Positions 16,334-25,500 of a stretch of DNA of 64,000 nucleotides are shown here, in pieces. The first letter of the stretch is position 1; every line of letters starts with the position of its first letter. The translations under genes and the position numbers were made by a program. The notes under the pieces are model-generated. The model did no database searches. It saw nothing but the letters and a program-made list of their open reading frames with translations, and had not been told where the DNA came from. The DNA is from Candidatus Trichofilum aggregatum (GTDB lineage: Bacteria > Chloroflexota > Anaerolineae > Promineifilales > Promineifilaceae): contig JADJUV010000054.1 of the NCBI GenBank assembly GCA_016716885.1, forward strand, positions 24,735 through 88,734, given 5' to 3'.

Positions 16334-16366
16334 GGAGACGAATCAGCCCATCGTCTCCATTTTCTT
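16334..16366 (+). terminator. Hairpin with T-rich tail upstream of the M16 peptidase gene
   Basis: GGAGACGA (16334-16341) pairs with TCGTCTCC (16351-16358), followed by ATTTTCTT. A TATAAT at 16315-16320 lies just upstream and may be a -10 box, so this could be a leader attenuator for the peptidase gene; I see no good -35. Confidence 0.4.
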
Positions 16367-16508
16367 GTCAGGAGTTCCCCATTAGCGGGCGCTCACCCCA
16401 AGATGAATGAAAATTTATCCACAGATGACACAGATTGACACAGATTTTTTTTTCTCTGCGTTCTCTGCGTCTCTGCGGTTCGTTATTTTCGCAGCAGGAG
16501 AATTCAAC

Positions 16509-17789
16509 ATGAGTTTGCCCGTCTACAAAACACAATTCGATAATGGTTTGACGGTCGTATTGAAAGAAATGCGCCATGCCCCTGTTACCAGCTTTTGGGT
16601 GTGGTACCGTGTGGGTAGTCGCAATGAGAAACCCGGCCTGACCGGTGTTTCCCACTGGGTCGAACACATGATGTTTAAGGGAGCGCAACGGTTCCCCACG
16701 GGTGTGTTGGATCGGGTGGTTTCCCGTGAGGGGGGCCGTTTTAATGCCTTTACCTGGATTGACTTCACCGCTTACTATGAAACCTTACCCTCTGACCGGG
16801 CTGAGTTGGCCCTGCAAATTGAGTCTGACCGCATGACGGGTGCTCTGTTTGATGCCAACGAAGTGGAATCGGAGCGCACGGTCATCATTTCCGAACGGCA
16901 CATGTATGAGAATCAACCGTTCTTTTTGCTCAGCGAGGAGTTGCAAGCGGCCGCGTTTCGGGTTCACCCCTATCACCATGAAGTAATTGGTGATGAGGTA
17001 GACCTGGAGACGATGACCCGCGACGACCTGTACAACCATTATCGCCAGGCGTATGCCCCCAACAATGCCACGGTGGTGGTGACCGGGGATTTCCAGCAAG
17101 CCGAGATGTTGGACAAAATCAAAGAATATTTTGGTCACCTGGCCGCCAGTGAACCGTTGCCAGCAGTGACCCGCCACGAACCGCCCCAACGGGGTGAACG
17201 GCGCATCATGGTGAAAGGGCCAGGCGATACCCATTATTTGGAAGTGGGTTATCATGCGCCAGCGGCCAGTCACCCTGATTTTTATCCCATGGCTTTGCTC
17301 AACGCCGCATTTTCTGGGGGGAGCAGTTTGGGAATGTTTGGTGGGGGTGGCGGCAATAAGAGTTCGCGCCTGTACAAGGCGTTGGTGCTGACGGGGGTGG
17401 CCGCGGCCGCGTTCGGGAGCGTAGGCCCCACCATTGATCCCTTCCTCTACAACATCGCCGCCATTGCTCGTCCTGGTCGCACCCTGGACGAGGTGGAAGC
17501 GGCTTTGGACGCCGAAATTGACCGTTTAGCCACCGAACCCATTACCCAGGCGGAACTGGACAAAGCCATGAAGCGGGCGCGGGCCTCATTTATTATGGCG
17601 GGCGAGAGTGTGAGTGGGCAGGCGCAGATGATAGGCATGGCCGAAGCCGTGGCCGGGGATTATCGTTGGTTTGAGAATGCTCTGGAAAAGTTGAGCCAGG
17701 TCACGTTGGCCGACCTTGAGCGGGTGCGGGCGACTTATTTGCGTAAGGAGAACCGCACGGTGGGCTGGTATGTGCCGATGGGGGAGTGA
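16509..17789 (+). CDS. M16-family zinc metallopeptidase (pitrilysin type)
   Basis: The start at 16509 (MSLPVYKTQFDNGLTVVLKE) is chosen for its GCAGGAG ribosome site; the longer frame begins in a spacer of word repeats. The 426-residue product has the inverted zinc motif HWVEH (HxxEH) near residue 58, with the third ligand in the ESERTVIISE helix about 75 residues on. The second half, from about residue 210, is the inactive M16_C lobe. Unlike typical mitochondrial-type peptidases it carries a glycine-rich insertion (MFGGGGGNKSS), which is the substrate-binding loop. It is a single M16 unit and therefore probably a homodimer or a partner of another M16 protein. The substrate is probably peptides; there is no signal peptide. 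Confidence 0.9.
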   Translation: MSLPVYKTQFDNGLTVVLKEMRHAPVTSFWVWYRVGSRNEKPGLTGVSHWVEHMMFKGAQRFPTGVLDRVVSREGGRFNAFTWIDFTAYYETLPSDRAELALQIESDRMTGALFDANEVESERTVIISERHMYENQPFFLLSEELQAAAFRVHPYHHEVIGDEVDLETMTRDDLYNHYRQAYAPNNATVVVTGDFQQAEMLDKIKEYFGHLAASEPLPAVTRHEPPQRGERRIMVKGPGDTHYLEVGYHAPAASHPDFYPMALLNAAFSGGSSLGMFGGGGGNKSSRLYKALVLTGVAAAAFGSVGPTIDPFLYNIAAIARPGRTLDEVEAALDAEIDRLATEPITQAELDKAMKRARASFIMAGESVSGQAQMIGMAEAVAGDYRWFENALEKLSQVTLADLERVRATYLRKENRTVGWYVPMGE

Positions 17790-17800
17790 GGGGTGGGGGA

Positions 17801-17908
17801 GATTGAGAGACTGAGAGACTGAGAGATTCTTGTCCTCTCCTGCCAGCGGCTAACGGCTAACGGCTAACAGCCAGCCGCTAGCCGCCAACCGCTAACAGCC
17901 AGCCACCA
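17801..17908 (+). repeat. Word-like tandem repeats between peptidase and surface-protein genes
   Basis: GAGAGACT repeats (17801-17826) match those at 14584. They are followed by an array of GGCTAAC and AGCCAGCCGCTA words (17846-17908) that is partly self-complementary. No gene is seen. Confidence 0.7.
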
Positions 17909-17990
17909 CCATCCTTATCACCTGGCTTCTTCTATTCAAGACGGAACCCGTCTGTCACTTTTGTCTTCGGCCAGGACAAGGGGAAATAGC

Positions 17991-19787
17991 ATGAATGGGT
18001 TACGAAGGTCTATTTGGGTATTGACGGGTCTGGTGGTGGGGGTAGCTTGTTTGTGGGTGTGGGGGCCAGTTTCTCTACAGGCGGGAGCCATTACGGTGTG
18101 CCCGGTGGGGTGTGACTATGACACGGTGCAAGGGGCGGTGAACGCGGCCGCGCCCCTCAGCACCATCCTCATTTCGCCAGCTACTTATACCGAAACGGTT
18201 ATTATCACCAAATCGTTGACCCTGGAAGGGGTGGGCCAGCCGCAACCGGTGGTGAGCGGTAACGATGCTGGTCGGCCGTTTACCATTTTGGGTAGTGTGG
18301 CGGTGACGATGACGAATATGACGGTAACACGCGGCCGCGCACCCATAGACCCCGACGGCAGTGCCAGAGGCGGCGGCATCTTCAACCAGGGCCAACTCAC
18401 CCTTGATCATGTCATCATCAGCTATAACCAGGCTATTGGCTTGGCTGGACAAGCTCCTGAAGCAGAAGGGGGCCTGACGTATGGCGGTGGAATATATTCC
18501 GAATGTGTACCAGCCCTGGCCGATTGTTTTGATGTCAGCTTAACCGCAGTGACCGTGATTAGTAATACTGCTAAAGGTGGTAAAGGTGGGGTTGGGGCTG
18601 TAGGGGGCTATGCGTATGGGGGAGGGGTGACCCAATTTTGTGAAACTAACGCTGGGTCAATAGATTGTGGTTCTCTGACTATTTTAGATTCTCGTTTTGG
18701 TTTTAATCAAGCCTGGGGTGGTCAAGGCGGTGACTCCGTGACCCCATTTTGGAGTGCTAGCGGGGGGCAAGCCTTTGGGGGTGGTATCAGCAACACCTGT
18801 ATTGATTATGATTGTGGGGCCATTGAATTAACCCGTTCCGAAGTTCATCATAATAAAGCACGGGGCGGTGATAGTGGGGACACAGGTATTGGTTTACCCG
18901 CGGCACCGGCAGATGGTTTTGGGGGTGGCATCTATACCAAACAGCGCCCATTCATCCAGGCTTCTCACATTCATCATAATCAGGCTCATGCAGGGGCTTA
19001 CTCTCCGGGTCCACATGGCCCTTACCCTGATAGTATAGGTGGTGGTGTTTACATGCTTGTATCATCGGGAGGTCCCGGAGGCGTTGAAAATAGTGCCATT
19101 GATAACAATAGAGCTGATGCCGGTGGGGGATTTTTTATTGCGAATGAGAGTTTGTCTATTTTCAACAGTACTATTAGTGAGAATGTTGCCCGTGTATGTG
19201 GCGCGGGTATCCTTCATGCCTCCTTTGAGGATTCTCTATTCGATTATGTAACCATTACCGAAAATGTTGTTCTTGATTCACCGTATTCCGTGGGGAACTC
19301 ATCATTTTTCTGTCTGCCCGGTGGTGGCAGTGGAATTGACCGCTCGCGATGGGCGGGCAGTCGTTTTCCCAGTCTAAAAAATAGCTTATTGGTTAATAAT
19401 TGGGGATATGGTGATCCCCATGCCGACTGTTACGGCACCATATTCTCGAGAGGATTTAATTACACAACAACCTGTGCTTTGGTTGGCAATCTGAATGGGA
19501 CGATTTCAACTCCCATCATGTTGGGGTCACTACAGGATAATGGGGGCCGACGCCGACTCATGCCTTTGTTGGCGGGGAGTCTGGCGATTGACGCGGCCGC
19601 GCCCGCCGATTGCCCTAACACTGACCAACGCCAGTACCCCCGATGGGTAGATGGCAACGGAGACGGCATTGAACGGTGTGATATGGGGGCATACGAGTAT
19701 GGCGGCGCACCGACAGATGTGGGCATGGTGGGTGAGATTCGCGGCCGCGTGCCCTTTCCCTGCTCTTTCCCTCTCTTTTGGGTCTGA
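17991..19787 (+). CDS. Secreted right-handed beta-helix surface protein with choice-of-anchor Q region
   Basis: The start at 17991 has a GGGGAAA site and begins a signal peptide (MNGLRRSIWVLTGLVVGVAC, cleavage after LQAGA). The body shows repeats of hydrophobic/Asn turns (TVISNTA, SEVHHNKARGG, SHIHHNQAH, SAIDNNRADAGGG, STISENVA) typical of pectate-lyase-type parallel beta-helices, and starts with TVQGAVNAAAPLSTILISPATYTE, a common helix cap. The C-terminal IDAAAPADCPNTDQRQYPR...CDMGAYEYG is the choice-of-anchor Q signature. The stop at 19787 looks premature: in the next frame from about 19745 a hydrophobic helix (LLFPSLLGLTACLVLWVW) with a basic tail ends at 19829, the expected membrane anchor. 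A one-base shift near the octamer at 19741 is likely. Function is probably adhesion or cell-surface structure. Confidence 0.8.
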   Translation: MNGLRRSIWVLTGLVVGVACLWVWGPVSLQAGAITVCPVGCDYDTVQGAVNAAAPLSTILISPATYTETVIITKSLTLEGVGQPQPVVSGNDAGRPFTILGSVAVTMTNMTVTRGRAPIDPDGSARGGGIFNQGQLTLDHVIISYNQAIGLAGQAPEAEGGLTYGGGIYSECVPALADCFDVSLTAVTVISNTAKGGKGGVGAVGGYAYGGGVTQFCETNAGSIDCGSLTILDSRFGFNQAWGGQGGDSVTPFWSASGGQAFGGGISNTCIDYDCGAIELTRSEVHHNKARGGDSGDTGIGLPAAPADGFGGGIYTKQRPFIQASHIHHNQAHAGAYSPGPHGPYPDSIGGGVYMLVSSGGPGGVENSAIDNNRADAGGGFFIANESLSIFNSTISENVARVCGAGILHASFEDSLFDYVTITENVVLDSPYSVGNSSFFCLPGGGSGIDRSRWAGSRFPSLKNSLLVNNWGYGDPHADCYGTIFSRGFNYTTTCALVGNLNGTISTPIMLGSLQDNGGRRRLMPLLAGSLAIDAAAPADCPNTDQRQYPRWVDGNGDGIERCDMGAYEYGGAPTDVGMVGEIRGRVPFPCSFPLFWV

Positions 19788-19841
19788 CAGCCTGCCTTGT
19801 TCTATGGGTCTGGCAAAAACAAAAAGGTACATAAAAGCCTC

Positions 19842-21599
19842 ATGCTTCCTCAATCTAAATGGTGGCACTATTTCAACCCCCTACGACGATTAACCCTTTA
19901 CTTCGATGAACAAGAACAGCGCCTGGTCGTGCGGGCGGTCGTCATTGGTGTCGTTGTGTGGGCCTTCGTTTTTGCTCTACGGGCCAGTGTCCATTGGCTT
20001 TTTGAGCAGGTCATCCATCTGGTCAACGCCAGCCCATCCCTTCTATTTATCCTCATACCCCTGTTTCTGGGAGCAATCTTTGTCGCCTGGTTGGTGAAGA
20101 ACAGCGCCAGTGTGGTGCATTACCGGGACAATCAGGGGCACATTCATGAGTTGTTGGACATTGAGGGGGATGGTTTGGAGCGGGCTATTGCGCTGTACTA
20201 TTCCTCGGAACCGACGATGGAGCAGGCATTGACCGGGCAGGAAGGGGTAGATGTGCGCTGGCAGTTGCCCACGCTTACCCTGGTCTTGCGCAAATTTGTG
20301 GCCTCGCTGGCGACGTTAGGTAGTGGTGGCAGTGGGGGGCTGGAAGCCAGTGTGACGCTCATGGGGGAAAGTCTCGCGGCCGCGCTGCTTAAACCCCGCC
20401 GTCTTTACCAACGGGCACAGGTACGTATCCTCATTTTGAACCGGTTTTGGCGTTGGTGGGAATCTACCGACCCCGATGATTTACAAACGGCGCAACTCTG
20501 TGGCATCGCGGCCGCGGTCTCTACCTTACTCGGTGCACCGTTTACGGCCGGATTCTTTGCCATTGAAGTGATGTATCGCCGTCGCCCTATCATCGAGAAG
20601 CTGGTTTATGCCCTCATCAGTGCCCTGGCGGCCTTCTTTATGACCCGGTTCATCAGCGGCCGCACCTCCGTATTTCACATCGAAGAGTTATACGTACCAC
20701 CCGGCGATTTCCAATATTATCTGGTGGTCATTCTGATGGCTATCGTCATTTCCTTTGTCAGTATTTACTTCGCCCGCCTGCGTGTGTTCATTGATAACCT
20801 GTTTCATAACCAGGTGCCCAATATCTGGCAACGCCATTTGCTGGGCGCGGCGCTGACGGGCCTCATTGCCGTGGCCGTGGCCTGGTTTACCTCAGCCAGA
20901 GGGATGAGTGACCTGGGGTTGGAGTTGGTGTTAGGCACGGGGGAATCGGCCATTGATGCCGCTTTGGCCGGGGAATTGACCCTGATGGTGGCGGTCATTG
21001 CGCTGGTGACAAAACTGCTGGCTACGTTAATTACGGTGGGTTCCGGGGGATCGGCCGGGTTGTTGATACCGTCTATGTTTTTTGGCACGATGGTCGCGGC
21101 CGCGTTCAGTCAGCTCTTTGGCTACCCACAAGCGATGGTGCTCATCGTACCCGCTATTACGGCCAGCCTGGTTTCCATTGTTAACGTGCCCCTGGCAGCC
21201 ATTCTGTTGTCGGTTGAACTGTTTAGCTCACACTACATGATCCCAGCTTTGTTAACCCTCATCGTGACCGCCATTTTTGCTCACGATCACACCATTTACC
21301 GCACCCAGCGGCAAACCTTCGACCGCCGCCAGATTTTGCCCGGTTATGGGGTACGCCGCGTGGCTGTGCCATCGGCCTGGGCGGGGCAAACCCTGGTAGA
21401 ACTGAATGTGCGCCGCCGGTTTGATATTACGGTGATTGGGTTGGTGGAGCAAAACGAAGCCAACGGTCAGCCGGTGCAAAATATGAGCTTTAACCCCTCA
21501 GTGATGCGGCCGCTAGAGGCAGGGGATACGCTGATTGTGTTGGGAAAGGATGAGAACCTGGTCGCTTTTGACGCGGCCGCGAGAGACATGAGGGGGTAG
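19842..21599 (+). CDS. ClC-family chloride channel/transporter with C-terminal TrkA-C domain
   Basis: The start at 19842 (MLPQSKWWHYFNPLRR) is preferred over 19797, which lies in the surface-protein tail. The membrane part (residues about 30-440) has ClC landmarks: LGSGGSGGLEASVTLMGESL, corresponding to the filter segment normally ending in GREGP (here LEAS, with the gating Glu kept), and VGSGGSAGLLIPSMFFGTM, corresponding to the GxFxP helix. The C-terminal region (about 500-585, GQTLVELNVRRRFDITVIGLV, LEAGDTLIVLGKDENL) is a TrkA-C ligand-binding domain, which in bacterial ClC proteins is thought to regulate gating. The altered filter makes ion selectivity uncertain. Confidence 0.85.
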   Translation: MLPQSKWWHYFNPLRRLTLYFDEQEQRLVVRAVVIGVVVWAFVFALRASVHWLFEQVIHLVNASPSLLFILIPLFLGAIFVAWLVKNSASVVHYRDNQGHIHELLDIEGDGLERAIALYYSSEPTMEQALTGQEGVDVRWQLPTLTLVLRKFVASLATLGSGGSGGLEASVTLMGESLAAALLKPRRLYQRAQVRILILNRFWRWWESTDPDDLQTAQLCGIAAAVSTLLGAPFTAGFFAIEVMYRRRPIIEKLVYALISALAAFFMTRFISGRTSVFHIEELYVPPGDFQYYLVVILMAIVISFVSIYFARLRVFIDNLFHNQVPNIWQRHLLGAALTGLIAVAVAWFTSARGMSDLGLELVLGTGESAIDAALAGELTLMVAVIALVTKLLATLITVGSGGSAGLLIPSMFFGTMVAAAFSQLFGYPQAMVLIVPAITASLVSIVNVPLAAILLSVELFSSHYMIPALLTLIVTAIFAHDHTIYRTQRQTFDRRQILPGYGVRRVAVPSAWAGQTLVELNVRRRFDITVIGLVEQNEANGQPVQNMSFNPSVMRPLEAGDTLIVLGKDENLVAFDAAARDMRG

Positions 21600-21604
21600 G
21601 GGGG

Positions 21605-21653
21605 AGGTTGCAGGGTTGCAGGTTGCAGAGGTGCAAGGTTGCAGAGTTGCAGG
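21605..21653 (+). repeat. GGTTGCAG word repeat
   Basis: About six imperfect copies of GTTGCAG(AG) are followed by TGCCACT words (21663-21689). They fill the gap between the convergent ClC and receiver genes. Confidence 0.6.
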
Positions 21654-21705
21654 TAATGATTTCTGCCACTTTGCCACACTGCCACTCTGCCCCCCCCACA
21701 AAAAA

Positions 21706-21755
21706 ACCACCAGCCGGAGAGGGAAAAGGAGACAAAACCCTCTCAGACTGGTGGT
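21706..21755 (-). terminator. Terminator of the 35-kb sensor cluster
   Basis: ACCACCAG...GAGAGGG (21706-21723) pairs with CCCTCTC...CTGGTGGT (21738-21755) with few mismatches. On the minus strand the stem is followed by a run of T, so it fits termination after the receiver gene. Confidence 0.65.
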
Positions 21756-21783
21756 GGGGAACAGTGTGTTCAAAAAAGATCGG

Positions 21784-22176
21784 TTAAGAAGACAATTTCT
21801 CTGAATCCGCTTTCGCCAGATAAAACCGCATCAACTCCCGTAATTTCCGGATGTCCAATGGTTTCGCCAGATAATCATCACAACCGGCTTCCAGGCAACG
21901 CTCCCGATCCCCCACCAACACATTGGCTGTGGTAGCAATAAGCGGAATATGCCGCAGTCTTGAATCCGCCTTGATCCGGCCAGCCAGTTCCAACCCATTA
22001 ATGCCCGGCATGTTGATGTCTAATAAGATCAAATCAGGCATCTCGGTTTGCAGTAATTCCAGTGCTACCAGGCCATTCTCGGCCGAAAGCAACTCGTGAC
22101 CTTCAGCATCCACAATCCGTGAAACCAGGATTCGGTTGGTATTGTTATCTTCAATGCACAAAATCTTCTTATTCAT
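21784..22176 (-). CDS. Stand-alone CheY-like receiver (last gene of sensor cluster)
   Basis: The 130-residue single receiver domain has the acidic pocket in CIEDNNTNR, the phospho-acceptor Asp53 in LILLDINMPGINGLEL, Thr82/Thr83 in IATTAN and Lys105 in GCDDYLAKPLD. There is no output domain, so it acts through protein contacts or as a phosphate carrier. It is the closest downstream gene to the only histidine kinase of the cluster, 400 bases away in the same direction, and is its likely substrate. The DYLAKP style and the ending in a short charged tail (KADSEKLSS) are typical of receivers fused to or paired with hybrid kinases. Confidence 0.9.
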   Translation of the reverse strand: MNKKILCIEDNNTNRILVSRIVDAEGHELLSAENGLVALELLQTEMPDLILLDINMPGINGLELAGRIKADSRLRHIPLIATTANVLVGDRERCLEAGCDDYLAKPLDIRKLRELMRFYLAKADSEKLSS

Positions 22177-22300
22177 CTAAGCCTCGTAAGCCCCATCCTA
22201 TACAAATATCCGCCACGTCAGGATAGGCCAATTATAGCGTATATAGGTTGCTAAAACCCAGATAGTAGCATTCGCAAGTTCTCTGGTGGTTAAGTCTCAA

Positions 22301-22388
22301 AAGCCATTCCCCGCCCCTGGGAGTGGGGGTTTCCGGCGACAAACCCAGGGTGAGGCGTGTCATAAAACCTAAGTCTGACCTTCGTAAA
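22301..22388 (-). repeat. Dispersed repeat family C, copy 2
   Basis: Read on the minus strand it shares CTTTACGAAGGT, TTTTATGACA, GTTTGTCGCCGGAA and GGGGCGGGGAAT with 2693-2810, in the same order with slightly different spacing. It lies between the kinase and receiver genes. Confidence 0.55.
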
Positions 22389-22445
22389 GATGGACTTGTC
22401 CCCAGACTCCTGTAATTATTAAATTCTCGTTCCTTGTATCTAGCA

Positions 22446-22555
22446 GGTGCTCATTCCACGCTCCGCGTGGAATGCTCCCGGCGACGCTCTGCGTCGCGTA
22501 GGACGCAGAGCGTCCCGGATGGTATTCCCACGCAGAGCGTAGGAATAAGTTCTGC
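22446..22555. repeat. REP-like nested hairpins (ACGCAGAGCGT type)
   Basis: Several short palindromes follow one another: CATTCCACG/CGTGGAATG, GACGCTCTGCGTC with GACGCAGAGCGTC, and ATTCC...GGAAT. This pattern resembles REP-type intergenic elements known from filamentous bacteria. The 22177-22576 gap has no gene. Confidence 0.6.
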
Positions 22556-22576
22556 CACCTGTATAGATACCGTTCC

Positions 22577-25500
22577 TTAACGAAAAGCGTGCGTCTCACG
22601 CTTCTTGATTTTATGATAAAGCGGGATAGTGAACCAGAACGTCGTGCCGTCACCTATCTGACTATCCAGCCAGATGCGGCCGCCGTGTAGTTCCACCAAC
22701 TCCTTCGTAATGGGCATACCCAGGCCTGTGCCGCCAGCCTGCCGGGTAAGACTACCATCAATCTGGCGGAATCGCTCAAATACGATGGCTGTGTCTTCAG
22801 GGCGGATGCCAATGCCCGTATCTTGTACAGCCACCACCAGATCATCATCCCGTTTGTTAATGGCGACGCGCACAAAACCCCGTTCGGTGAATTTGATGGC
22901 ATTGCTGATGAGGTTATGGAAAATTTGCCGCAGCCGGGTGCGATCAGCCACAACGGTAGTCACCTCCGGGTTTACTTCGAGTTGCATGTCCAGATGTTTC
23001 TTGTTGGTTTGGGCGCTAGGTTTGTTGGTGGCGACCATTTCCTCAGCCATTTCGCGCACATCTATCTCTTCAAAGCGTAATTCCATCATCCCGGCTTCAA
23101 TCTTGGACATATCCAGAATGTCAGAGATGAGTTCGCGCAGGTGAATACCACTCTGGCGAATGAGATGAACGTCTTCTTCCATGCGCTCATTTAAATCCCC
23201 ATCTAACCCTTCTAACAACACATCGGCAAAACCGACGATGGAGTTGAGCGGGGTGCGCAGTTCATGGCTCATGCTGGCCAGGAACTCGGACTTGAGCCGG
23301 TCTACTTCACGTAATTGTTCGGCGGTTTGTAGCTGTTCGGCGTACAGATAGGCGTTTTGCAGGGCAACTGCTACCTGGAGCGAGAGCGTGGTATAAACCC
23401 GAATGTCTTCGGCGGTGAAGAAGCTGGCGGTGTTGGCATGAAGGTCAATGACGCCCAGAAGTTTCTCGCCTTGGGTGATAGGGATAGCGAGTTGAGAATG
23501 GGTTTCGGGCAGGTAAGGATGAACATCGATCCCTTGGGAGCGTATATCCTCTTCCAGCACAGCCTGACGACTGACAGCCGCCCGTGAAACCGGGGATTCA
23601 CGGCTGGTGAGGGGCAGGGTGTATTTTTCGTAGACCATGAGCCGCCCTATCTGGTCGGACCCGGCGCGTAGGCGCAGGCGTTGGGTGTTTTCGTCGTAAA
23701 TGAAGATTTGGGCATGGTAGAGGTTAAACTGGATTTTACTCAGGTCTACCACGGCCTGGAGCAGTTGTTCTTCTTCCAGGATGGTAGAGGCGATGGCGCT
23801 TACCTCAGCCACTGTGGCGAGTTGGGAGGAGAGACGCTCTTGTCCGGAGAGGGCGATGCGGGTTTGTTCGGAGAGGCGGGCGTTTTCTAAGGCTCCGGCT
23901 ACCTGGATGGATATTTCGTCTAGCAGGGAGCGTTCTTCGCTGGTTAGGGGTGTGCTCAGGTCGGTTTCAATGCCCAGCAAGCCGATGATTTCACCGCCAA
24001 TGGAGAGGTGACTGATTATGGTTTGAGTGGTGTGGCCGCTGATTGTGCTCTCGTGGTCGTCGGGGTGGTTTGTGCCGTTGCTATTGGCAATGGGTTGGAC
24101 GGAGCGTTGGTCAAAGGTGAAGCCTTGGGGTCGTTCGCCCGCGGCCGCGTGGTAGGTTTGCCACCCCTCTTTACTCATATACCGTTGCAGGTTATTCAGT
24201 TCAACCAATCGTTCCTGCAAGTCCAGGTCCGCTTGTTTGCGGGCCGTCATGTCCGTTACCAGGTCAGCGATATAACGAGGGTTGCCCCGTTGATCATAAA
24301 GCAGGACAAAACTCTCAAACGTGGGAATGAGATGTCCCTCAACCGAACGCATGGTCAACTCACCATTCCATTGATTGCCCTTCATGACCGACTGTTGAAT
24401 ATCTTTATATAACGTGTCATGGAGATGTTCCGGGTAAAAATCGGTAAAGGAGCGGCCGAAGACATCACTGGGGTTTTGGTAGCCTAAAAGTTTCAGCAGG
24501 GCCGGGTTAGTGTAAGCGACACGGGCGTTGAGATCGATAAAACCCATGCCCTGGCTGGAAAATTCCACAAATTGGCGGAAAATGCTGGCTTCTTCGAGCA
24601 GGCGGGTGTTTTCAATGGCGATGGCAATTTGGCCGCAGAGACCTTCTAGGACAAGCTGATCTTCGGTGCTGAGTTGACCGGCGACATTGGCCTGTACGTC
24701 GAGCACCCCCAGGACTGTTTCTTTGAGTTTGATGGGGACGGCCAATTCCCCTTGGGTATCTGGCAGGAGGGGGTTGGATTTCCAGTTGGGATCAAGGCTG
24801 ACATCGGGGCGCAGGACGGATTGACCGGTCGCGGCCGCGACGCCGATAAGCCCTGTCCCCAAGGCCATTTTGTGCCCGGTCGCCAACATCTTTTCACCCA
24901 CAGCGCCATAACCAAAGATGAGGACAGCCGCTTCTTCTAGCGGGTTATAGAGGAGTAACTGGGTGTGGTAGAACCCAAACAGTTCTTGTACCTGTTCCAC
25001 GACACGGCGATACAGCTCTTCGGGGTTGGCCGCGGCCGCGGTTTCTTGGGCAATTTGGGTAGAGAGAGCAACCTGGCGGCCGCGTCGTTCCAAGGCTTCC
25101 TGAACCTGCGCTTCTAGCCGCTTTTGTTCGGTGACATCACGAATGATGCCCTGATAACCGACCACCTGGCCTTCGCTATTGACGACCACGGCTGAAGTCA
25201 GCAAACAGTCCAGATAATCCCCATTTTTGCGTCGCAGTTGCACCGGAAAGTTCGCCACTGAGCCAGTTATCTCAATCGCTTTTTGGAAGCGGAGCCGCTC
25301 TTCCGGGGTGGGGTAGAGATCAGTAATGGACAACTGTAAAATTTCTTCCTGAGAATAACCAAATAGCGTCATGGCCGCCTGATTAAAATCAAGAGCGCGA
25401 CCATCCCGGCTGGCAACATAAATGGCATCCAGAGATTGTTCAAAGAGCTGACGATATTGCTCTTCGCTTTGGCGTAGGGCTTCTTCGGCACTTTTACGCT

